From Acidobacteriota bacterium (GTDB lineage: Bacteria > Acidobacteriota > Terriglobia > Acidiferrales > UBA7541): a stretch of DNA of 64,000 bases. The notes beneath the pieces were generated by a model. That model was not told the origin of the DNA and did not search any database. It saw only the letters and a list, made by a program, of their open reading frames with translations. Location: positions 62,001 through 126,000 of the forward strand of contig JABCZK010000001.1 in assembly GCA_013289695.1 (NCBI GenBank), written 5' to 3'. Position numbers and translations under genes: made by a program. Within the stretch, counting starts at the first letter, position 1, and each line of letters begins with the position of its first letter. Of this stretch, positions 26,577 to 34,505 are shown in pieces.

Positions 26577-26947
26577 GGGGCTGGCGTTTGCGCGCGATTG
26601 TTGATCGTGACAGGGTGCCGTGGTTTAGGTCGGGCCCAAGGCACCACAGATGAACGCAGATGAACACAGATAAACGCGATTCGACTGAAACTCGCCGTAG
26701 TGCGTCTGATTGACTGCCGACCTAGACGAGCGAAAAGCAGATCCCTGTCTACGTCCCGCGCCGGCCACACGGCGGCGGGACGGAAAAAGCGCGGGACTTC
26801 GTTCGGGATGACACGCGATTCTTTGCTGCGGCCGGGCTGGCATCGTAGCAAGCTGGGGCGCAGCAAGCAGCGCCCCTACCACGCCTCGTCGGAATTCCAG
26901 CTGCAATCGATGCCGCCCCACATTGCAGGATCGCCGCTACGAAGGCG
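26577..26947. repeat. Convergent spacer with R10 and R4 units
   Basis: An R10 unit (about 26641-26680, accacagatgaacgcagatg) and an R4 unit (about 26838-26882) are present. The middle (about 26700-26830) contains a diverged R2-like sequence (ggacttcgttcgggatgaca). No gene is seen. Confidence 0.65.
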
Positions 26948-27439
26948 TTAGCTGCTGGCGGGATCTTTTGTTAGGCGGAGGCGGCGGACGTGTTCTTTTA
27001 GGATGCAGGAATTCATTTGGACGAAGAGGCCTGCGCGGCGGGCGCGCTCGGCGGCTTCGGGATCGATTACGCCTTCTTGCATCCAGATGGCGCGGGCGCC
27101 GATGCGGATGGCCGAGTCCACGATGTCCGGCACGAATTCGGATCGGCGGAAGATGTTCACGATATCCACTTTTTCGGGAATGTCTTCCAGGCGCGCGTAG
27201 CACTTCTCGCCAAGTATTTTGCTTTCCAGCGGATTCACGGGGATGATGCGGTATCCGGCGGATTGTAAATAATCGGCAACACCGTAGCTGGGGCGGAATT
27301 TGCGATTGGAGAGGCCGACGATGGCGATGGTGCGGCTGGCCTTTAGAATCTCCATCGTCGGATCGCGAGGCGCGGCCTGCGTGCTTCCGCTTTCGAGCGA
27401 GTTTATGGACGAGTCGGATTCGTCGGCGGATTCAGTCAT
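26948..27439 (-). CDS. CoA-binding (YccU-type) protein
   Basis: A 163-residue Rossmann-fold CoA_binding_2 protein. ILKASRTIAIVGLSNRKFRP is the nucleotide loop, followed by SYGVADYLQSAGYRIIPVNP, VDIVNIFRRSEFVPDIV and ARAIWMQEGVIDPEAAERAR. It resembles the CoA-binding half of succinyl-CoA ligase but acts alone; its cellular role is unknown. Its ATG overlaps the hisC stop by one base (TAATG), so translation is coupled. The first 25 residues are a Ser/Asp-rich leader not typical for the family. Confidence 0.88.
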   Translation of the reverse strand: MTESADESDSSINSLESGSTQAAPRDPTMEILKASRTIAIVGLSNRKFRPSYGVADYLQSAGYRIIPVNPLESKILGEKCYARLEDIPEKVDIVNIFRRSEFVPDIVDSAIRIGARAIWMQEGVIDPEAAERARRAGLFVQMNSCILKEHVRRLRLTKDPASS

Positions 27440-28599
27440 TAAATGTCCCGGGAATCCCCTTCCAGAAATTGGCGGATGGACGGTTGCGATTCGCGCGGCG
27501 TAGTGTCTCTTACCAGTGCAAGCGAGTCCAGAAATTTATTGTTTTCTTCGGGGGTGCCGACCGAGACGCGGATGGCGGTGGGCAGGCCCATCCAGCGCAT
27601 GGGCCGGACGATGACGCCGCGGGTAAGAAGCTCTTCGCTGATGGGTTCGGCGTCGCGTCCGAATTCGACGAGCAGGAAATTCGCGACCGACGGGACGAAT
27701 TGGATCGCCAGTGATTTCAAGCCTGCCGAGAGTTGTACCTGGCCAGCGCGATTGGATTCGACGGAATGGCGGACGTGTTCTCGGTCGTCGAGTGCTGCCA
27801 GGGCAGCCGCTTGCGCGACGCCGGAAGTGTTGAAGGGGCCGCGCAGCTTGTTCATTTCGTCGAGAAGGTCGGCGGGGCCGATGCCGTAGCCGATGCGCAG
27901 GCCTGCCAGGCCGTACACTTTGGAAAAAGTGCGGAGGACGATTACGTTGCGGCGGCGCTGGGCTACGGCGATAGAGCGCGAATAATCGGGGCGCTCGACA
28001 TATTCGAAATAGGCTTCGTCCACGACCACGAGGACGGTTTCCGGAACGCGCGCGAGGAAGGAATCTAGTTCGTCGGCGGTGAACATAGTGCCGGTTGGAT
28101 TGTTGGGATTCGCGAGATAGACAATTTTGGCTTCGGGCGGGAGATTGCGGGCGATGGAGTCTAGATCGAACGCATAATTTCGCAGCGGAATTTCGAGAAG
28201 GCGTGCTCCGGCGGCGCGAATCGCGATGTAGTACAGCGGGAAAGAACCGTGCGAAGTGACACCGCAATCGGCTTGGGTGAGCATGATGCGCGCGGCGAGG
28301 TCAATCAATTCGGTGGAGCCTGCGCCGAGAATTATATTTTCGGTGGGGACGCTGTGCTTCTTTGCGAGAGCTTCGCGGACGTAGAAGCCGCTGCCGTCGG
28401 GATAGCGATTAGAATCGGCGAGAGCTTTTTGCGCGGCGGCGATAGCGAGGGGCGACGGGCCGAGCGGATTTTCATTGGAAGCGAGTTTGATGGGATGCAT
28501 TTTCAGTTCGCGTTCAACCTCTTGGATTGGTTTTCCGGGCACGTAGGGAGCCAACGCGCGAATGTGAGGGGGGACGAGATCATGAATGTACTTGGTCAT
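27439..28599 (-). CDS. hisC: Histidinol-phosphate aminotransferase
   Basis: A 386-residue PLP fold-type I aminotransferase. It starts ALAPYVPGKPIQEVERELKM and carries KLASNENPLGPSP, ILGAGSTELIDLAARI, YLANPNNPTGTMF, VVVDEAYFEYVE, and the PLP-lysine segment VLRTFSKVYGLAGLRIGYGI. It should convert imidazole-acetol phosphate to histidinol phosphate; activity on aromatic or other substrates is possible because no other his genes are nearby. It starts 13 bp after the RsuA/RluB-like gene and overlaps the CoA-binding gene by one base. Confidence 0.9.
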   Translation of the reverse strand: MTKYIHDLVPPHIRALAPYVPGKPIQEVERELKMHPIKLASNENPLGPSPLAIAAAQKALADSNRYPDGSGFYVREALAKKHSVPTENIILGAGSTELIDLAARIMLTQADCGVTSHGSFPLYYIAIRAAGARLLEIPLRNYAFDLDSIARNLPPEAKIVYLANPNNPTGTMFTADELDSFLARVPETVLVVVDEAYFEYVERPDYSRSIAVAQRRRNVIVLRTFSKVYGLAGLRIGYGIGPADLLDEMNKLRGPFNTSGVAQAAALAALDDREHVRHSVESNRAGQVQLSAGLKSLAIQFVPSVANFLLVEFGRDAEPISEELLTRGVIVRPMRWMGLPTAIRVSVGTPEENNKFLDSLALVRDTTPRESQPSIRQFLEGDSRDI

Positions 28600-28612
28600 T
28601 CGCTGGGGTGGC

Positions 28613-30229
28613 TCAGCGCCTTCCCTTGGGGCCTGCGAAATTTCCTGGTCTTGGTTTGTGATGGCCCGGGCCGCTACCGCTGCGTTTTGGTGCGCCGGGG
28701 CGCGGCTTCATGCCGGCCGGGCCTCCGCCGGGTTTTGTGAATTTGCCTTTCGAACGGCCGAATGCGCCGGGTTCGGAGGGTTTGCGCGATTTCCAGGGGG
28801 CGCCGGGTTTGCGGCTGCCTCCTCCTGCTGTCCCACTGCTGCGGAATTTTGAGCCTGGGCCTGCGCTCGGGCGCCCTGCGTGCTGCGATGATTCGGCGCG
28901 GCGCCACGGAGCTTCTGATTTTTGTTTGATTGGGCGATCGTAGTCCGAGTCTTGCTCGCGGCGCTGGAAGGTATCGGGGCGGAATTTCTGGAACGGCTTT
29001 CCGCCGTGATGTGGTTTTGAGTCGGCGGGGCCTTCCCTTCTGAGCGGCGGGCGCGGTTTCCACGGGCCGCGCGTTTTTTCGCTGTGCGATTTCGAGTCGT
29101 GTGATTTTTCGCCGAATGATTTTAAGAATGGCGGTTTTGAAGGGCGTCCGCCTGCGGCTGCTGGGCGCGATTTGAAATCGGGGCGCGCGGGATGGCCTTG
29201 GCGCGAATTCTGAAAGCCTTTTTGTGGCGGCGCAGAGAATGGAATTGTTGCGGCCGGCGCCGGCGGCACGGGGCGATCGTGCGGTGCGTTCTTGAAATTC
29301 TGATGCGGACGCGGCGTGTAGCTGTCGCGCGGAACGAACGGTTGAGTCGTACGCTTTGCTTCGCCTGGTTTAGGTTTCGGTTGATAGGGGCGGCGTTTGA
29401 CGAAGGGGCGGCGCGCGCTCGCGGGTGCGAACTGCAGCTTGGGAATGCCTGTTGCAGCACTCGGCGACGCTGCCGACAAAACCGGCTGGGCGCTCGTGAG
29501 CATTGCTGGATGTGCTGTTGGACCGATTTGCGCAGCGGCTGGCTGGACCATGCGGCGCAGAGTGTTTACTTCAGCGTCTGAAAGCGGGCGATAAGTTCCC
29601 GCGGCGAGCGATTCGAGCGTGAGGTTGCCGATTTTTACGCGCTTGATTTTTTCCACGGGGTGGCCGGTCTGGAACAGGCGGTTGCGCAGCTGGTCGCGGC
29701 GAGCTTCGGAGAGTGTGACTTCGTACCACGGAGCGTCTTTGCCTTTGATGCGCGTGATGCGGGCGCCTGTCGATTGCGCTAGGCTTTCGATTTCTTCAAA
29801 GGTTAGAAGCGTTTTCAATTTCAGATTGTAGGTTTGCGGCAGGTGATGGGCTTTGAGCATCAGGTTCGCTAGTTCGCCGTCGTTGGTGAGGAAAACGAGG
29901 CCGAAGGAGTGATATTCCAGGCGGCCTACGGGAAAGACGCGCTGCGCGACGCCGTGGAGCATATCGGCGAGGGAGCGGCGCCCTTCGGGGTCAATCATGG
30001 TGGAGACTACTTCGGGCGGTTTATTCAGCAGCAGATAGACGCGCTCGGTTTCGGGGCGCAGGAGTTTGCCCTGGACTTTGATGTGATCGTTGGATTCGTC
30101 GGCTTTGCTGCCAAGTTCGGTGATGGTTTGGCCGTTCACGGTGACTAGGCCGGATTTGATGAGTTCTTCGGCGTGGCGGCGGGAGGCGATGCCGGCGCGC
30201 GCAATAATTTTCTGTAGTCGTTCGAGCAT
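28613..30229 (-). CDS. RsuA/RluB-family pseudouridine synthase homologue with Asp-to-Glu change and long basic tail
   Basis: A 538-residue protein. Residues 1-60 form an S4 RNA-binding domain (LQKIIARAGIASRRHAEELI). Residues about 65-245 form the RsuA/RluB catalytic fold (LLNKPPEVVSTMIDPEGRRS; FLTNDGELANLML). The catalytic motif, normally GRLD, reads VGRLEYHSFGLVF, so residue 105 is Glu. Residues about 246-538 are a low-complexity Lys/Arg/Pro/Gly-rich tail (FVKRRPYQPKPKPGEAKRTT; RPAAAGGRPSKPPFLKSFGE) that is probably disordered and RNA-binding. The start at ATG 30229 matches the S4 domain; the track start is 26 codons too long. Location after scpA-scpB is the usual rluB context. Confidence 0.85.
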   Translation of the reverse strand: MLERLQKIIARAGIASRRHAEELIKSGLVTVNGQTITELGSKADESNDHIKVQGKLLRPETERVYLLLNKPPEVVSTMIDPEGRRSLADMLHGVAQRVFPVGRLEYHSFGLVFLTNDGELANLMLKAHHLPQTYNLKLKTLLTFEEIESLAQSTGARITRIKGKDAPWYEVTLSEARRDQLRNRLFQTGHPVEKIKRVKIGNLTLESLAAGTYRPLSDAEVNTLRRMVQPAAAQIGPTAHPAMLTSAQPVLSAASPSAATGIPKLQFAPASARRPFVKRRPYQPKPKPGEAKRTTQPFVPRDSYTPRPHQNFKNAPHDRPVPPAPAATIPFSAPPQKGFQNSRQGHPARPDFKSRPAAAGGRPSKPPFLKSFGEKSHDSKSHSEKTRGPWKPRPPLRREGPADSKPHHGGKPFQKFRPDTFQRREQDSDYDRPIKQKSEAPWRRAESSQHAGRPSAGPGSKFRSSGTAGGGSRKPGAPWKSRKPSEPGAFGRSKGKFTKPGGGPAGMKPRPGAPKRSGSGPGHHKPRPGNFAGPKGRR

Positions 30230-30568
30230 GGGAAGGCTGAGCGGCTCCGTGGTGCTTGTATAGCTTAACGGAAAAAGCGTCTCAGCGCGAATGAGGAACC
30301 GCAGCAACAGCTGTGTCGCACCTACGGCGCTCCGGATTTTCTTCGTGAGTTTTCCCGCCGCTTCCGAGCTGGGCTAGCTTATGCCGCGCCTACGGCGCTG
30401 GTGCGACGGCTTGCGTCGGATAAAGAGCCGGCGAGACGCCGGCTCGATCGACGGCAACGGCTGTCCGGTCCCGCGTTGCAGGACTGGCCGCTACAGATGC
30501 AACACCAACCGCAGGGTTAAAGGCGCCCGCGTGAAGGCGGCCGCTACAAAGGCAAATTCAAAGGCGCG
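30230..30568. repeat. Repeat mosaic between scpB and the RsuA/RluB-like gene (R9, R8)
   Basis: A second R9 copy spans about 30310-30420 (ctgtgtcgcacctacggcgc ... gccgcgcctacggcgctggt). Then gccggcgagacgccggctc (about 30429) and several R8 units follow (gtcccgcgttgcaggac; cgcgtgaaggcggccgctac). No gene is seen. Confidence 0.7.
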
Positions 30569-31372
30569 CTAGGTTTCCGAGTCGGAGGATTGACTGGCAG
30601 AGCCGGCGGAGGCGGCAGCGGCGCGGGATTTGTCGCTGTCTTCGGGCGTCGTATGGGATGTGGCTTCGGATTCGGCAGCGGTAGAGATATCTTGAGCGGC
30701 CGCGACTGCGGATTCGCCGACTGCGATTCCGGCTCCGGTGGCGACTTCTACTTCGACAACTTCCGCGTCGACAATTTCTGAGCCGATTGCGGCGGATTCT
30801 TCTGGCTCGGCTTCGGCTATGCCTTCGTCGGAACCGAGGGCGGCTTGGGCGAGGGCTTCGAATTCTTTCAGGCTGGGGAGCTCGTCGAGATCGGAAAGGC
30901 CGAAGCGCATCATGAATTGTTTGGAGGTGCGATAGAGGATAGGGCGGCCGATGACTTCTTTGCGGCCAGCGGTGGTGATCAGGCGCTTTTCGAGGAGGGT
31001 TTTAATCACGCCGCCTACGTGGACGCCGCGGATTTCATTTATTTCGGGAACGGTGACTGGTTGTTTGTAGGCGATGACCGCTAGAGTTTCCAGCGCGGGC
31101 ATAGTAAGGCGCAGCGGCGGTTGCAGGCTCTTGATAAATTTGCGGACTACGTCGTGATGCTGGGCTTTGGTGTAGAACTTCCAGCCGCCGGCGACTTTGC
31201 GGACTTCGATGCCGCGGTCGTCGGTCTGGTAGGCGGCGGTGAGTTGTTCGAGCGCGGCGCGGGCTTCGGGTTTTTCGATGCCGAGGGCTTTGGAGATTTG
31301 GTCGAGCGTGGCGGGCTCGTCGGCGGCATAGATGATGGCTTCTAGTGAGGATTGGATTTCTTGTGGCGTCAT
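30569..31372 (-). CDS. scpB: Segregation and condensation protein B with acidic tail
   Basis: A 267-residue winged-helix subunit of the SMC-ScpAB condensin. The core matches the family: EIQSSLEAIIYAADEPATLD, GIEVRKVAGGWKFYT, PALETLAVIAYKQPVTVPEI and GRPILYRTSKQFMMRFGLSD. After about residue 170 there is an approximately 95-residue acidic, Ala/Ser-rich tail (AEAEPEESAAIGSEIVDAEV) that the family normally lacks. I use ATG 31372 with AGAGG upstream rather than the track start. It is separated from scpA by about 210 bp of repeats. Confidence 0.92.
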   Translation of the reverse strand: MTPQEIQSSLEAIIYAADEPATLDQISKALGIEKPEARAALEQLTAAYQTDDRGIEVRKVAGGWKFYTKAQHHDVVRKFIKSLQPPLRLTMPALETLAVIAYKQPVTVPEINEIRGVHVGGVIKTLLEKRLITTAGRKEVIGRPILYRTSKQFMMRFGLSDLDELPSLKEFEALAQAALGSDEGIAEAEPEESAAIGSEIVDAEVVEVEVATGAGIAVGESAVAAAQDISTAAESEATSHTTPEDSDKSRAAAASAGSASQSSDSET

Positions 31373-31583
31373 TTGGTTTTTTGCCTCTTTGCGTTTGTCG
31401 GTCGTGCTTACGGCGGGCACGGCATGCCGTGCCCCTACGGCCTAGAAATTGTTTGAATGCAAAACATCTTGCAGCAAAACCACAAATCCGGCCTCAGGGG
31501 CTGAAGCCCCAAGGATAGAGCGCGATTTACGTCGGGGCTAAAGCCCCGCCCTTCCCTACTCCGCAATCCGACGGATCGACGTG
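31373..31583. repeat. Repeats between scpA and scpB
   Basis: Holds a ggcacggcatgccgtgcc palindrome (about 31418) and an R7 pair (about 31495-31555, caggggctgaagccccaagg and gtcggggctaaagccccgcc). Nothing coding is seen. Confidence 0.65.
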
Positions 31584-32357
31584 TCACAGGTATTGCTCCT
31601 CGATTTGTGACAGGGCGTCGGGGCCGGCGAAGACTGCATCGAACATTTTGTGTTTGCGCAGGCGGATGTCTTCGAAGAGGTCGGATTGCACTAGCAGGAC
31701 GGCTTGCATGCGGACCATTTCGAGGACGGCTAGCAGCGCGACGATCATGGCGTTGCGCGTTTCGCAGGTTTCGAAAAATTCGATTAGGGAGACGGGATCG
31801 TCGGTGACGATCAGGCGCTGGCGCAGGCGGTCCATCATCTGCGCGATGGAGACGGTATCGTGGCGCAGGCCGAATTGCGGGACTTCCTTGCGGCGTTCGA
31901 GAACTTGTTGGAATGTTTTGACGAGATCAACTAGCGAGACGACTAGCTCGCCTTGGACTTCGTCGCCGCCGTAGAGGGACTTATCGGGATGCGACCAGAC
32001 GTTCGCTTCGACCTGTTGCTTCTGGTAGAGGAGCTGCGCGGCGTTTTTGAATTTTTCGTGTTCTAGTAGGCGGTGGACTAGTTCATCGCGCGGATCTTGT
32101 TCTTCGGCGGCCAGGAGCGGGTCCACTGGCAGGAGCATTTTGGATTTGATGTGGATTAGCGTAGCGGCCATGTAGATGAAATCGGCGGAGACGTCTATGT
32201 CTAATTTTTCGAGTTGGTGGAGGTAGTCGAGATATTGCTCGGTGATTTTGGCGATAGGGATATTGTGGATGTCCATCTCCTGCTTGCGGATTAGATCGAG
32301 CAGGAGATCGAGCGGTCCTTCGTACGATGGTAGATTGATGCGATAGGGTGATGCCAT
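31584..32357 (-). CDS. scpA: Segregation and condensation protein A
   Basis: A 257-residue kleisin that bridges SMC heads in chromosome condensation. The N-terminal segment YEGPLDLLLDLIRKQEMDIH with PIAKITEQYLDYL is the family hallmark, followed by the acidic RDELVHRLLEHEKFKNAAQL. The C-terminal winged helix reads VALLAVLEMVRMQAVLLVQS and FEDIRLRK. Normal length. It precedes scpB on the same strand. Confidence 0.95.
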   Translation of the reverse strand: MASPYRINLPSYEGPLDLLLDLIRKQEMDIHNIPIAKITEQYLDYLHQLEKLDIDVSADFIYMAATLIHIKSKMLLPVDPLLAAEEQDPRDELVHRLLEHEKFKNAAQLLYQKQQVEANVWSHPDKSLYGGDEVQGELVVSLVDLVKTFQQVLERRKEVPQFGLRHDTVSIAQMMDRLRQRLIVTDDPVSLIEFFETCETRNAMIVALLAVLEMVRMQAVLLVQSDLFEDIRLRKHKMFDAVFAGPDALSQIEEQYL

Positions 32358-32403
32358 TCTAAGAGTTATGCTCCTGTGGAACGGGCTTCAGCCCGTTCGC
32401 ACT

Positions 32404-32664
32404 TCATTGCACTGGACGCGGATTGACGGGTGTGATGTTGAACTTGCCGCCGGAGTTATTCACCGACACAAGGTCGCCCGCTTCGATCCGCAGCATGCCC
32501 GCAAGCCAGTCTTTGATTTCAATAACCAGGAACCCGCCCTTTACTTCTGAAATTCCGCGAGAACATTCAACAAACTCATCACCACCGGCCGCGAGCGAAA
32601 TCCGCTAGACGAGGATTCCGTCCACTTTCTCTACGGGTCCTTGAAGTGATGCAGGTTCATCCAT
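32404..32664 (-). pseudogene. Small conserved-looking gene interrupted by in-frame TAG
   Basis: From ATG 32664 the frame reads MDEPASLQGPVEKVDGILV, then TAG (32605-32607). The same frame continues without interruption as RISLAAGGDEFVECSRGISE...GGFLVIEIKDWLAGMLRIEA...GKFNITPVNP to a TGA at 32404. The downstream part has good amphipathic beta/alpha character and no frameshift, so an 86-residue protein was probably inactivated by a single TAG. I do not recognise the family. It starts 12 bp after the trpS stop. TAG serves as a normal stop in other genes here (anmK; the 54116 orf), so recoding is not expected. Confidence 0.55.
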
Positions 32665-32675
32665 CGGTGTAAGGT

Positions 32676-33917
32676 TTACGTCCCCTGCTCGCGCGCTTCG
32701 TCCCATTGGAAGATCGCGTTGCGGACGCGGTTCATGGTTTTGCGCGCGACCTTCTGGGCTTGCTTCGAACCGGTGTCGAGGATATCCCAAACTTGCTGTG
32801 GATTGGCCTCAAATTGTTTGCGGCGTGCCTGGATAGGCTCGATCCACTTCACCAGGCCTTCGGCCATTTCTTTTTTGCAGTCCACGCAGCCGATGGCGGC
32901 GGAGCGGCAGTCGCGGTCAATGCGGGCTACCGTGTCGGGCGGCGAAAATAATTTGTGATAGGCGAAGACCGGGCAGATTTCCGGGCGGCCGGGGTCGGTG
33001 CGGCGGACGCGTTGGGGGTCGGTGAGCATGTGCTTCAAGACCTTGTTACGAATCTCCTCAGGCGAGTCGGTAAGCCATATTGCATTGCCGTACGATTTCG
33101 CCATGCGGCGGCCGTCGAGACCGGGAAGGCGGGGGGTTTCGGTGGGGATGTAGGCTGGCTCGCGCAGTATGGAATTCATCTTGAAGTATTTCGCGAATTC
33201 GCCGACTTCGCGCACGAAGTTATCCCAGCCAATTTGGGAAGCCCTCCACTTGAATGCCCACGGGTTCTTCGCGAGCGTTTCCTCGGCAGGAAGGGCCGCG
33301 TCCACCAGCGAAGGAGGAAGCTCCACTAATTGTTTTAGCTTTTTCAGAGCGTCGTGATACCCAGCCAAATCCTTTTTCACTTCAAATCCGAAATGCGTGT
33401 TGAATCTGCGCACAACTTCGCGAGTTAGTTCGACGTGCGGAGCTTGATCTTCGCCGACTGGAACGAGCAAGTCTTGTTTCGGCTCGCCGTACATTACGAT
33501 GTCGGCGGATTGGAGGAGGGGGTAGCCCAGGAAGCCGTAGGTGCCCAGGTCGCGGCCTCTCAGGTTTTCAATTTGTTCTTTGTAGGTGGGGACGCGCTCT
33601 AGCCAACTTAGCGGGGTGGTCATGGAGAGGAGGACGTGGAGTTCGGCGTGTTCGAGAACTTGGGATTGCACGAAGAGGGTGGATTTTTCTGGGTCGAGGC
33701 CTACGGCCAGCCAGTCCATGGCAACTTGCAGGGTGTTTTCGGCGATGGAGGAGGTGTCTTCGTAGTGCGTGGTTAGGGCGTGCCAGTCGGCTACGAAGAA
33801 GTAGCAATCGTATTCTTGCTGGAGTTTTAGCCAGTTGGAGAGGGCGCCGAAGAAATGGCCCAGGTGGAGGCGGCCGGTGGGGCGCATGCCGCTGAGGACT
33901 CGTTTCGGTTTCGTCAT
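32676..33917 (-). CDS. trpS: Tryptophanyl-tRNA synthetase
   Basis: A 413-residue class Ic aminoacyl-tRNA synthetase charging tRNA-Trp. The HIGH-type motif is SGMRPTGRLHLGHFFGALSN; the KMSKS-type motif is GRRMAKSYGNAIWL; LLVPVGEDQAPHVELTREVV is also diagnostic. It is about 80 residues longer than the E. coli enzyme, with an insert in the middle (DALKKLKQLVELPPSLVDAA). A Cys pair occurs in GCVDCKKEMAEG. The ATG at 33917 overlaps the VOC gene stop in ATGA, giving coupled translation; the track start is 42 codons upstream inside that gene. Confidence 0.95.
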   Translation of the reverse strand: MTKPKRVLSGMRPTGRLHLGHFFGALSNWLKLQQEYDCYFFVADWHALTTHYEDTSSIAENTLQVAMDWLAVGLDPEKSTLFVQSQVLEHAELHVLLSMTTPLSWLERVPTYKEQIENLRGRDLGTYGFLGYPLLQSADIVMYGEPKQDLLVPVGEDQAPHVELTREVVRRFNTHFGFEVKKDLAGYHDALKKLKQLVELPPSLVDAALPAEETLAKNPWAFKWRASQIGWDNFVREVGEFAKYFKMNSILREPAYIPTETPRLPGLDGRRMAKSYGNAIWLTDSPEEIRNKVLKHMLTDPQRVRRTDPGRPEICPVFAYHKLFSPPDTVARIDRDCRSAAIGCVDCKKEMAEGLVKWIEPIQARRKQFEANPQQVWDILDTGSKQAQKVARKTMNRVRNAIFQWDEAREQGT

Positions 33918-34246
33918 GCTTTCGCGGTTCCGATGCGAAGGCGGTTGCCGTCCGGGTCGCGCAGCTCGATTTCGTGCGCCCAGGGCTTCTCGCCGACTTT
34001 CACTTGAAAATCTTTGGCGATTGGTAAGACGTCCTGGACCCACAGATAGACGAGGGTGTCCGGACGCGCGTCTCCTTTATGTTCGGAAAGAAACATGCGC
34101 ACCGCACCTCGGGCGATGGAGACGAAGGCGGGAAGGTGCGGCTCGAAGCGGCGTTCCCATTCTTTTTGGAAGCCGAGGCGTTGGTACCACGCCGCGGAGT
34201 TCGCGGCATCGGCGACGTGCAGGATGGGGATGACTTGTTCGTTCAT
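33914..34246 (-). CDS. VOC (glyoxalase/bleomycin-resistance) family protein
   Basis: A 110-residue single-domain vicinal-oxygen-chelate protein. It begins VIPILHVADAANSAAWYQRL, continues with PAFVSIARGAVRMFLSEHKG and ends AHEIELRDPDGNRLRIGT, the classic VOC strand pattern. The residues fit binding of a metal or small hydrophobic compound, or bleomycin-type resistance; the substrate is unknown. Its stop overlaps the trpS start by four bases. The ATG at 34246 is preceded by AGGAGC. Confidence 0.88.
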   Translation of the reverse strand: MNEQVIPILHVADAANSAAWYQRLGFQKEWERRFEPHLPAFVSIARGAVRMFLSEHKGDARPDTLVYLWVQDVLPIAKDFQVKVGEKPWAHEIELRDPDGNRLRIGTAKA

Positions 34247-34505
34247 TGGTTCAAGCTCCTAGGAATTCTGCGTGACGAAGATGCCACCTAGTCAACGGCG
34301 CCCGCCTGAGGGCGGCCGATACAAATTCAAAGGCAACAGCGAAGGCTGGCGGTCTGAAGACCGCCGCTACAAGGTCAAAGGCGATCGCAACACCTGTGCT
34401 CCAGCAGCTGAAGCCGCACTCGCTTGGCCGCGATCATGTCGTGGCTAAAGCCACGACCTCCAAAGATTCGACCCGCCGCTACGAATTCAAAACCGACATT
34501 TCCGC
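34247..34505. repeat. Repeat mosaic (R8, R7/R6)
   Basis: R8 units are at about 34297 (ccgcctgagggcggccgata) and about 34345 (ggcggtctgaagaccgccgc). They are followed by gcagctgaagccgcac and an R6 copy at about 34437 (gtcgtggctaaagccacgac). No gene is seen. Confidence 0.7.

Noticed and set aside
32605-32607. TAG recoding (pyrrolysine or altered code)
   Set aside because: TAG ends other intact genes in this window and there is no pyl gene or PYLIS-like evidence.
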